From Bifidobacterium colobi (GTDB taxonomy: Bacteria > Actinomycetota > Actinomycetes > Actinomycetales > Bifidobacteriaceae), in assembly GCF_018555455.1 (NCBI RefSeq), contig NZ_JAFEJU010000001.1, positions 372,001 through 436,000 of the forward strand: a stretch of DNA of 64,000 nt, read 5' to 3'. A program made the translations under genes and the position numbers. Of the stretch, positions 35,143 to 43,215 are shown one piece after another; the stretch's first letter is position 1; every line of letters starts with the position of its first letter. The notes beneath the pieces are model-generated. The model did not search any database, had not been told where the DNA came from, and worked only from the letters and a program-made list of their open reading frames with translations.

Positions 35143-37147
35143 GAGACCGCCTCCAGACGGTAAAGCTATGCGGCGGCAGCACCAACAGTCGGCGCTCGAC
35201 TTGGGGAGTCGTCACTTCTGGCTCCGAACAATAGATGCACTGCCAATCATTGGGCGCAATCTTCGCGACCTCATCGTACGGGCCCGGCATTTCCAACTGC
35301 ACCGCAGCTTGCGTGCGCGTATCGTCCGTAGGGTTGATGGCCACGCAATCGTCGCCTACGCGGAACACCACTACCTCGTCGTTGCGCGGCACGATCATGC
35401 GCGCGCCGCCGAAGTACGCAGGATTGCCACGGCGCAGGCGAATCAGCGCCGCATAATGATCCACCAAACCGCTTAAACGTTGGGCTCGGCGCCAATCAAG
35501 CTGGTTCAGCGTCACCGGGCTGCGGAAGGAATCGGAAACACCATGCTTGGTGCGGGCGAATTCCTCGCCGCCCAAGAGGAACGGCACACCTGCTGCGGCG
35601 AACACGATGCCGGCCGCCAGCCGGTTCGCCTGCATCAAATCCTCGCAGCACGCACCTTCGGCCGCATAATCGGCATCCACCGGCAGCGGGCGCATGGTGG
35701 CACAGAGCTTGTCCCACAACGTCAGATCGTCGTGCGCGGAAACATACTGGATGAGCTGGCCCACGCTGGCGGTTCCGCTGAGTGTGCCTCGCCAGCCGTC
35801 TTCGGCATGGCGGATGTCGACGGCGTAATCGGCTGCGGCACCGGTAAGGTAGCCGGGTACTTTCTGGTAGAACACATGACCGCGGACCGCGTCACGCGTG
35901 GAATCGCAGAACATGCCGATACGCGGGCTCAGGTACGGCATGCCGCGCTTATCCGCCAGAATCGTGCCCTTGACGAGCGCGGTTTCGCGGGCCGCCCATG
36001 GCTCGCCGTGCATAAGAATGGTCGCACCTCCCGGCAGCTGGTCCAGTGCGGCACGCACCGCGTTCATGGTGTCCACGTCGATCAGCCCCATCAGGTCGAA
36101 GCGGAAGCCATCGATATGGTATTCACGCGCCCAGTAGGTTACGGAATCCACAATGTACTGGCGCATCATCGGATGCTCGGTGGCCACGTCGTTTGTGCAT
36201 GCCGAACCGTCGGCGAAGCTGCCGTCTGCTCGCCTGCGCAACGCGTAGCCGGGAATCATGCGCTCAAACCAATTGTCGGTGGAGAACATATGGTTGTAGA
36301 CCACGTCCATGATTACTTTGATACCGGCCTTGTGCAGAGCCTGAATCATCTGCTTGCATTCGCGGATGCGCACAGCGCCATCATGCGGATTGGTGCTGTA
36401 TGAGCCTTCCGGAACGTTGTAGTTCAACGGGTCATAGCCCCAGTTGAAATCACGGTCGGCTGTGGTGTTCGGCACGGTTTCGTCAATGGAACCGTAGTCA
36501 TAGAACGGCATCAGCTGCACTGCTGTGACACCGAGCCGCTTAAGATATGCGACGCAGGTGGGGAACTCACCCTTGCCATCCACGCTGGTATGCGCATGAG
36601 TGAAAGCAAGATATGTGCCGCGATGTTCAGCGGGTACGCCGCTATGTGGGTCGTTGCTGAAATCGCCGATATGGGTTTCCCAAATGACCAGATCGCGGCT
36701 GGGAACGTGCGGGCGACGATCCTCGGCCCAGCCGTCCGGATCGGTGCGGCTTACATCCACGACCATGCTCCGGCGTCCGTTCACACCGGCAGCGCGCGCC
36801 CAGGGGTCGGCGGTGCGATGTTCGGCACCATCCGGGAAACGCACGATGTAGTCGTAATAGGTGCCGTGGCCCACACCATCACAACGCACGAGCCATGTGC
36901 CGTTCTTGCCCGGGGTAAGCTCGTGGGATTCCATGCTGCTCGCTGCATCATCTTCGCCGGGTGAGCCGGCCGTGAACAGCCGCAAGGTGACACCGCTGGC
37001 CGTCGGCGCCCACACGCGGAACGTGGTGCCTGCGGCATCGGGATACGCACCCAGATCACCGTCCGTATACACGGGATAATCTGGGCACGGCATTGCCGTC
37101 TCGGCGGGGGTCCAATCGGCGACGGCCAATGAAGCAGGCTGCGGCAC
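35126..37147 (-). CDS. pulA: Type I pullulanase (GH13, CBM48)
   Basis: 673 residues; GTG start at 37147 preceded by AAAGGAG. N-terminal CBM48-like domain (GAYPDAAGTTFRVWAPTASGVTLRLF), then GH13: the pullulanase hallmark FNWGYDPLNYNVPEGSYSTNP, VIMDVVYNH, the nucleophile Asp in GFRFDLMGLID, the acid Glu in ILMHGEPW and YVSAHDDLTLWDK. No signal peptide, so it acts inside the cell on branched oligosaccharides, cutting alpha-1,6 links. Confidence 0.92.
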   Translation of the reverse strand: MPQPASLAVADWTPAETAMPCPDYPVYTDGDLGAYPDAAGTTFRVWAPTASGVTLRLFTAGSPGEDDAASSMESHELTPGKNGTWLVRCDGVGHGTYYDYIVRFPDGAEHRTADPWARAAGVNGRRSMVVDVSRTDPDGWAEDRRPHVPSRDLVIWETHIGDFSNDPHSGVPAEHRGTYLAFTHAHTSVDGKGEFPTCVAYLKRLGVTAVQLMPFYDYGSIDETVPNTTADRDFNWGYDPLNYNVPEGSYSTNPHDGAVRIRECKQMIQALHKAGIKVIMDVVYNHMFSTDNWFERMIPGYALRRRADGSFADGSACTNDVATEHPMMRQYIVDSVTYWAREYHIDGFRFDLMGLIDVDTMNAVRAALDQLPGGATILMHGEPWAARETALVKGTILADKRGMPYLSPRIGMFCDSTRDAVRGHVFYQKVPGYLTGAAADYAVDIRHAEDGWRGTLSGTASVGQLIQYVSAHDDLTLWDKLCATMRPLPVDADYAAEGACCEDLMQANRLAAGIVFAAAGVPFLLGGEEFARTKHGVSDSFRSPVTLNQLDWRRAQRLSGLVDHYAALIRLRRGNPAYFGGARMIVPRNDEVVVFRVGDDCVAINPTDDTRTQAAVQLEMPGPYDEVAKIAPNDWQCIYCSEPEVTTPQVERRLLVLPPHSFTVWRRSRESRE

Positions 37148-37176
37148 GGGAAGCTCCTTTTTTTGGGGGTATATGA

Positions 37177-37207
37177 GAATGGCTCCCGGATTCGGCGGGA
37201 GCCATTC
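37177..37207. terminator. Hairpin between malG and the pullulanase gene
   Basis: GAATGGCTCCCG pairs perfectly with CGGGAGCCATTC around a seven-base loop, about 100 bases after the malG stop and 30 bases before pulA. T runs are weak, so it may attenuate rather than block readthrough. Confidence 0.6.
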
Positions 37208-37308
37208 AGTTATGTCAATGATTACGGTGCACGGCGGCGGGCTACCGCTTAACGCGTCAGTCCAGCAATTTCGGACCTCGCTCCGCTCGGGCTCAAACCT
37301 ACCTTCGC

Positions 37309-38205
37309 TTAGCCTTTGACCGATCCGCTCATGGATTCTTGGTAGAAGCGTTGCATGACGATGAACAGGATGGCGATGGGGATGGAGATCACCACGGCTG
37401 CGGCGGCGAAGCGTGCATACCAGTTCTGGATGTATTCCTTATCGAGCATGAGCCACAGGCCCAAAGCCACCGTGTAGTTCGACTGCGTACGGCAGATCAC
37501 CTTGGCCATTACGAAGTCGAGCCACGGGGTCAGGAAGCCGATGATGGCCTGGTAGACGATCATGGGCTTGCAGATCGGAATGATGATCTTGGTGAACACC
37601 TGCAGACGGGTGCAACCGTCCAGCATTGCGGCCTCGTCCAGCGAAGTCGGAATGGTGTCCATGTAACCCTTCATCACATAGAAGCCCGCACCCGAACCGG
37701 CCGAGTAGACCAGAATTAGGGCGATGGTGGTCAGCCCTTCACCGGTCAGGCCCACGGCTTTCAAAATGAAGTAGATGGCGGAAACTGCCATAATGCCCGG
37801 GAACATGCCGAGAATCAGCACCACATTCATGAACGTGCGGCGTGTGCGGAAGCGCAGACGGCTCATGCAGTATGCCACCGACAGCACAAAGAACATCGAG
37901 ATCAGGCACACAAAGATGGCCACGATGAACGTGTTCATGAACATCTTCGGGAAGTTGAGCACCGACCGATCGGTGAACAATGCGATGTAGTTATCGAGTG
38001 AGAACTCGGTTGGGAAGAACGTCCTCGTGTATGGGGCGGTGTTCTTGTTGAAGCTTTCCGCAAACACCCACACGATCGGCACCAGCCAAATCACGGCCAT
38101 GACGGCGAGGAACAGGTGGGAGAGCACGTCGCCCAAGATGCGGCGCTTCTTCGCATCGTGCATGAGGCTATGCGATTGCGCCTTCTGAATGCTGTGATTA
38201 CTCAC
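37309..38205 (-). CDS. malG: Maltose-type ABC transporter permease MalG
   Basis: 298 residues. GTG start at 38205, overlapping the malF stop by four bases, with AGGAGG upstream. Six predicted helices and the coupling motif EAAMLDGCTRLQVFTKIIIPICKPMI. The layout matches MalG of carbohydrate uptake family 1 systems. No cognate ATPase is present here; such permeases often share a distant MsmK-type ATPase. Confidence 0.92.
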   Translation of the reverse strand: MSNHSIQKAQSHSLMHDAKKRRILGDVLSHLFLAVMAVIWLVPIVWVFAESFNKNTAPYTRTFFPTEFSLDNYIALFTDRSVLNFPKMFMNTFIVAIFVCLISMFFVLSVAYCMSRLRFRTRRTFMNVVLILGMFPGIMAVSAIYFILKAVGLTGEGLTTIALILVYSAGSGAGFYVMKGYMDTIPTSLDEAAMLDGCTRLQVFTKIIIPICKPMIVYQAIIGFLTPWLDFVMAKVICRTQSNYTVALGLWLMLDKEYIQNWYARFAAAAVVISIPIAILFIVMQRFYQESMSGSVKG

Positions 38206-39605
38206 CGGAACGCCTCCTCATTCTTGTAGGAACCGGAGTTGCGATAGGTGATCAGCGACACCACCGCAAGCACAATGAACGTCATAATGCCGATGACTGC
38301 GCCAAGGTTGTAGTCGTTCTTATCGACTGTGAGCTTGTACAGCCAGGTGATCAGCAAGTCGGTCTTGCCGGCGGATGCGCCGACCGGCGTCGGATTGCCG
38401 GCGGACAGCAGGTAGATCACATTGAAGTTGTTCACGTTGCCGGTGAACGTGGTGATCAGGTACGGGGTGAGCACGAAGATGATGTACGGCATCGTGATCT
38501 TGGTGAAGATCTGCCACCAGTTCGCGCCATCGATCTTCGCGGCCTCGTACAGGTCGGCTGGAATGTTCTGCAGAATACCGGTGATCTGCATGATGGTGTA
38601 AGGAATACCAACCCACAGGTTGATGATGATCACGGTGACGCGCGCCCAAGTGGCGTTCGTGAAGAACGGCAGTGCGGTGTCAATCCAACCCCACTCCATC
38701 AATAGTCGGTTGATGGCGCCGGTGGGTTGCAGCATCGTGCGCATGACCAGCAGGGAGACGAACTGCGGCACGGCGATCGACATTGAGAAGCATGCGCGCC
38801 AGAATCCCTTGAACTTGGTGGTCTTACGGTTGATGATCATGGCGAAGAACATGCCGAGGAAGAAGTTGAGGAATGTGGCGAAGAATGCCCAGACCAGCGT
38901 CCACACCAGCACGGACATGAACAGTCCGGCGTTGACGGTGCCGCCCTTGTTGGAGAAGACCTCGGCGAAGTTCTTGAAGCCAACCCAGTCGAACAGGGTC
39001 AGGTTCTTGTGATCGTAGCTGGTGAATGCCATGGAGATCATGAAGATCAGCGGCAGCACGGTGAATACGAGGATGCCAAGCGTCGGCAGGAACATGAGCA
39101 GCTGGTTGACTTTCTGGTCAGTCAGCTCGCGCAGGTCATCCGAGAGGTTCGGAGCCTTCCCGTCCTTGCGCATGAGGCACTCGGCCTTGTATGACGCTTT
39201 CAGGGAGATGGTCCACAGGTAGACGAACAGAACGCAGACCACAAGCGTGCACACGCCGTAGAGCAGGATAACGACGGAGTTATCGCCGGCGGTGTAGACC
39301 CAGAAGCCATCCACCAGTTGCTTACCTTGCTTCTGGGTGCCCAGGCTGGGCAGCTTGCCTAAGTAGCTTGCACCATTCGTGATCATGAACACGATGAATG
39401 CGATTTCAAGCGCCAGTAGTGCGACGCCTTTGACATACTGCTTGCGGACGATGTTGCCGAGGCCGAAGATAACCGCGGACAGTTTGGTGAACACATCGCC
39501 CTTGGTCAATGCGGCTTTGACCGAGAATGGCGAAGGTGCCACATAGTCCGCGCCCATTTTCTTGCGGCGCTTCATCTCCCGCGGGGAAAGGGTTGCTGTG
39601 GTCAT
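38202..39605 (-). CDS. malF: Maltose-type ABC transporter permease MalF
   Basis: 467 residues; ATG at 39605 after a weak AGGG. Extra N-terminal helices precede the permease core, as in MalF. Coupling motif EAAKIDGANWWQIFTKITMPYI. The extracytoplasmic insert between the first helices is smaller than in E. coli MalF. It forms the channel with MalG. Confidence 0.92.
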   Translation of the reverse strand: MTTATLSPREMKRRKKMGADYVAPSPFSVKAALTKGDVFTKLSAVIFGLGNIVRKQYVKGVALLALEIAFIVFMITNGASYLGKLPSLGTQKQGKQLVDGFWVYTAGDNSVVILLYGVCTLVVCVLFVYLWTISLKASYKAECLMRKDGKAPNLSDDLRELTDQKVNQLLMFLPTLGILVFTVLPLIFMISMAFTSYDHKNLTLFDWVGFKNFAEVFSNKGGTVNAGLFMSVLVWTLVWAFFATFLNFFLGMFFAMIINRKTTKFKGFWRACFSMSIAVPQFVSLLVMRTMLQPTGAINRLLMEWGWIDTALPFFTNATWARVTVIIINLWVGIPYTIMQITGILQNIPADLYEAAKIDGANWWQIFTKITMPYIIFVLTPYLITTFTGNVNNFNVIYLLSAGNPTPVGASAGKTDLLITWLYKLTVDKNDYNLGAVIGIMTFIVLAVVSLITYRNSGSYKNEEAFR

Positions 39606-39932
39606 TGCACCCTACCGCCTCTCACAATAACGAGTAATGGATAATGGCATGTTTGCTCCGTAAACCCAAGGAAAGCTCGGGCATCGCTGTGACGCTACCC
39701 GAGCTCTGCCTGGATGAAGGAGGAGGAGAAAACAAGAAGACGAAACCGCCGATGCAGTGCTGGCGATTGCGGGCGGATGCGCGGTTTCATTGCCATCCGC
39801 CCGCAACTGGCGTACCTTGAACGGACCTCCAGCACCGGTTGCCTAGTGGCTATTCAGTTATGACATGCATTGGGCGATACGAGGAGTTTGGGGGTGGGTA
39901 CGTTATCGCCCAAGATTTGATGGGGCACTACT
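39606..39932. other. malE-malF intercistronic region with hairpin
   Basis: This is 327 bases with no gene. AGCTCGGG (39674-39681) pairs with CCCGAGCT (39698-39705) and could act as a partial terminator or mRNA end, giving more binding protein than permease. The rest shows no clear element. Confidence 0.5.
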
Positions 39933-41168
39933 TCACTCAGCGTAGGAGCCGACCTGGTTGACCCAGGCGTCGGTCTTCTCCTGAGCGTTGTCAGCAGTGA
40001 CTTCCTTGTTGACCAGGGCCTTGCCGAAGGTCTCGGCCGGGGTCCACCAGTCGTTCATGCCCGACAGGCCGGACTGCACGATGGCGGTGTTGGCCATGGT
40101 GTCGGACTGTGCCTTGGCTGCCAGATCATCAGTGGTCAGGTCGGAGAGGGACTTGTCGGACGGCGGAATCTGGCGCAGCTCGTAGTGCAGCTTCTGGGAT
40201 TCGGTGGAGCCGAGGAAGGCGGCGAACTGTGCGGCAACCTTCGGGTTCTTGGCGTTCGGGTTGTAGGCGGCAGCCTTGGTGGCGGCGAAGGACTTCATCT
40301 GCTTGGTTTCGCCGTTCACGGTGAAGGTCGGCAGCTGAGCGGCAGCGTAGTTGTCGCCCAGGGCTTTCTTAATGGTGGCAGCATCCCAAGTGCCGGAGAA
40401 GTAGGCCTTGACGGTGCCTGCCTGCAGCTCGGAAAGACCGGAGTTATCAGCGGAGTCGTGGAAGTTCGGGTTGGCGACGAGGGCGGCCAGGTACTTGGTG
40501 ATCTCGGTGGAGTCCTTCGGGAAGACCATGCCAGCATCCTTGTCGTTGCCCTTTTCACCGAAGAGGGTCAGGCCATCGTAGAAACCACCGATGTACCAGG
40601 AGTTGGACAGCGGGAAGGCAACAGGAGCCTTGGCAACCATCGCATCGAGGCTCTTGACATCATCCTCGGAGAATGCGGACTTGTCGTAGTACATGAACCA
40701 GGTGTTGCCGGTGTAGGGCACGCCGTACAGGTTGCCGTCGGCACCGGTCATGGTGTTGATTTCCAAATCGCCGTTCTGTTCCTTGACCTGCTTAACGGCA
40801 TCGGTACCGAGCTGGCCGATGGCACCGGCATCAATCAGGGTGCCGAGCTGGTCGGATGCGAACATGTAGACGTCTGCTGCAGAGGACGGATCGGTCTGCA
40901 CGGTCTTGGAAGCGTCGCCTTCAGAGACCACGTCGTTCTTCCAGGTGATCTTGTATTCGGGGTGGGCCTTCTCGAAGTTGGCTTCGACCTGGGACAGCCA
41001 GGAGTTGTCGCCGTCCTGGTCCTCCTGCGGAGCCCACACCTTCAAGGTGACCTCGCCGCCATCAGCCGACGCTCCCTCGGAGGAGTTGGAGTTGCCACAT
41101 GCGGCGAGCGGCAGCAACATGGCAGCTGCAGCGGTAAGACCGATAGCCTTCTTCCAGTTGATCTTCAT
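39933..41168 (-). CDS. malE: Maltose/maltodextrin-type binding lipoprotein MalE
   Basis: 411 residues; AAAGGA precedes the ATG. Lipoprotein signal ends in LPLAACG. The mature part has family 1 binding-protein features (VTLKVWAPQEDQDGDNSWLSQVEANFEKAHPEYKITWK, YGVPYTGNTWFMYYDKSAF, MVAKAPVAFPLSNSWYIGGFYDG). It binds alpha-gluco-oligosaccharide outside the cell and delivers it to MalFG. Confidence 0.93.
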   Translation of the reverse strand: MKINWKKAIGLTAAAAMLLPLAACGNSNSSEGASADGGEVTLKVWAPQEDQDGDNSWLSQVEANFEKAHPEYKITWKNDVVSEGDASKTVQTDPSSAADVYMFASDQLGTLIDAGAIGQLGTDAVKQVKEQNGDLEINTMTGADGNLYGVPYTGNTWFMYYDKSAFSEDDVKSLDAMVAKAPVAFPLSNSWYIGGFYDGLTLFGEKGNDKDAGMVFPKDSTEITKYLAALVANPNFHDSADNSGLSELQAGTVKAYFSGTWDAATIKKALGDNYAAAQLPTFTVNGETKQMKSFAATKAAAYNPNAKNPKVAAQFAAFLGSTESQKLHYELRQIPPSDKSLSDLTTDDLAAKAQSDTMANTAIVQSGLSGMNDWWTPAETFGKALVNKEVTADNAQEKTDAWVNQVGSYAE

Positions 41169-41222
41169 TGATCGATCCTTTCTCTTTTTCTTGGCCTGTT
41201 ACGTCCAAAGTTCTCGATCCGA

Positions 41223-41364
41223 TGCACACGTTTTCAATCCATCTCTGGATATCGTGTTGCATACGCTTGCATTATCGTGGTTATGCCCTGAAATGTTTCG
41301 TGTTTGCAACGCTGCGGAACATCGTTAGCTGTAAGTGTACCACGGTTTTTGCATACGTTGGCAA
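41223..41364. promoter_or_regulatory. malE/alpha-glucosidase divergent promoter with LacI-type operators
   Basis: Two CG-centred operator-like dyads: TTGCATACGCTTGCAT (41257-41272) and TTGCATACGTTGGCAA (41349-41364). A weaker TGCACACGTTTTCA is at 41223. They lie between the divergent malE and GH13 genes and fit binding by one of the two local LacI regulators. Confidence 0.6.
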
Positions 41365-41433
41365 TATTTGCTAAACCGATAGTATTGCAAATAGACCACA
41401 CCCCCGAAAACCTACGAAAACAAAGGAGTTTCC

Positions 41434-43137
41434 ATGACCGACTCAATACGACACACCCAAACACATACGCGTCCCGACGCTTCAGCCGCCCGCCCAAGCT
41501 GGCTTGCCGAAGCACGATTCTATGAAATCTATCCGCAGAGTTTCGCCGATTCCAACGGCGATGGCATCGGCGACATCCAAGGCATCATCGGCAAGCTCGA
41601 CTACATTCAGGACCTCGGCTGCAATGCGCTGTGGATCAACCCATGTTTCGACTCCCCTTTCAAGGACGCCGGCTATGATGTGCGCGACTACACCCGCGTA
41701 GCCCAGCGCTACGGCACCAACGACGATCTCGCTGCCCTGTTCGCCGCCGCACATGAACGCGGCATACATGTGCTGCTTGACCTAGTACCCGGCCACACCA
41801 GCGAGGAGCACGCCTGGTTCCGCACCTCCTGCCGCCCAGCCCCGGCAGCACGCACGCTCGGCAACGGCGAGAACGTCTCCGAGCGTTACATCTGGACCGA
41901 TTCGTGGATTGCCGGCGGCGACGGCCTGCCGTTTATCGGCGGCGAAACCGAACGCGATGGCACCTACATCCTCAACTTCTTCAAGTGCCAACCGGCGCTC
42001 AACTACGGCTTCGCGCACCCGAAGTATCCGTGGCAGAAGCCGGCGCTCGGGCCAGACGCTCTCGCCACCTGCGAGGCATTGCTGGATGTGATGCGTTTCT
42101 GGCTCTCCCGCGGCGCAGACGGCTTCCGCGTGGACATGGCCGACAGTCTCGTCAAGCATGACGACGACGGCAAGCTCTTCACCATCCGCACCTGGCAATA
42201 CCTGTTCTCGAAGATTCGCCCTGAGTTCCCTGAAGCCGCGTTCGTCTCCGAATGGGGCCGCCCGTACGAGTCGATGCAGGCCGGATTCGATATGGACTTC
42301 TACCTTGACTGGCGTTGGGACGGCAACCCGAACGGCTACAACATGCTGCTGCGCAACACCGATACACCGCTGGTCCACGAGAACGACGCCAGCTATTTCA
42401 ATGCGGATTCCGGAGCTTCGATCAAGCCATTCCTCGACCAGTACCTGCCGCAGCTGCGCGACGCCGAACAGGCCCGTGGATTGTTCGATCTCATCACCTG
42501 CAATCACGACACATTGCGCACGGCCCAGCGTCTGACCGAGCACGAACTCCAGGTGGCATACGGCATGCTGTTCACCATGCCGGGCTGCCCGTTCCTCTAC
42601 TACGGCGACGAAATCGGTATGCGCTACCGCCCGCTGCCCACCAAGGAAGGCGGCTATGTGCGCACCGGCAGCCGCACACCAATGCAGTGGGACGCGGCGG
42701 CACCGAATCTTGGGTTCTCGGCTGCGGCGAGCGCAGAGGCGCTGTATCTGCCGGTTGATTCGGCTGCCGAAGCGCCGACTGTCGCTGAGTCAATAGCACG
42801 CCCGGATTCGCTGTGGCACTGGGTGCAACTAATGCTCAAGCTGCGCGCCGAACATCCTGCGCTGGGCTCGTACGCTTCATTTGATGTGACTGCTGCACCG
42901 GCAGACGGCCGCGCATTCGCTTACGTCCGTTCGGCAGTCGACGCTGCTGAATCATTACTGATTGCGATGAATCCGGGACGTAACAGCGAAATCATCGATG
43001 TTCCGGAAGCATATGCAGTCGGCGCAGTACCATTGGTCACCCTTGGTTGGGAATCGGCTGCCGATGTGTGCACCACTGCATCCGGCGCAACGCTGCTGCT
43101 GCCGCCGCAGTCATTCGTTATCCTCAAGGCAGCCTGA
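41434..43137 (+). CDS. GH13 alpha-glucosidase (enzyme 1)
   Basis: 567 residues; AAGGAG precedes the ATG. GH13 motifs: LLDLVPGHTSEEH, nucleophile Asp in GFRVDMADSL, acid Glu in AFVSEWGRP, and TCNHDTLR. The sequence WLAEARFYEIYPQSFADSNGDGIGDIQGI is typical of oligo-1,6-glucosidase/trehalose-synthase relatives. No signal peptide. It probably cuts short alpha-glucans inside the cell; exact linkage cannot be told. Confidence 0.88.
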   Translation: MTDSIRHTQTHTRPDASAARPSWLAEARFYEIYPQSFADSNGDGIGDIQGIIGKLDYIQDLGCNALWINPCFDSPFKDAGYDVRDYTRVAQRYGTNDDLAALFAAAHERGIHVLLDLVPGHTSEEHAWFRTSCRPAPAARTLGNGENVSERYIWTDSWIAGGDGLPFIGGETERDGTYILNFFKCQPALNYGFAHPKYPWQKPALGPDALATCEALLDVMRFWLSRGADGFRVDMADSLVKHDDDGKLFTIRTWQYLFSKIRPEFPEAAFVSEWGRPYESMQAGFDMDFYLDWRWDGNPNGYNMLLRNTDTPLVHENDASYFNADSGASIKPFLDQYLPQLRDAEQARGLFDLITCNHDTLRTAQRLTEHELQVAYGMLFTMPGCPFLYYGDEIGMRYRPLPTKEGGYVRTGSRTPMQWDAAAPNLGFSAAASAEALYLPVDSAAEAPTVAESIARPDSLWHWVQLMLKLRAEHPALGSYASFDVTAAPADGRAFAYVRSAVDAAESLLIAMNPGRNSEIIDVPEAYAVGAVPLVTLGWESAADVCTTASGATLLLPPQSFVILKAA

Positions 43138-43148
43138 CCATCAGCAAA

Positions 43149-43188
43149 AGTAAAGCCTCTTGGTTTCCGGAACCAAGAGGCTTTACTT
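43149..43188. terminator. Bidirectional terminator between enzyme 1 and malQ
   Basis: AGTAAAGCCTCTTGGTT pairs with AACCAAGAGGCTTTACTT around TCCGG, a long perfect stem between two convergent genes. Confidence 0.85.
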
Positions 43189-43215
43189 GTGATGCAAAAG
43201 GGCCATCCGCAGTTG

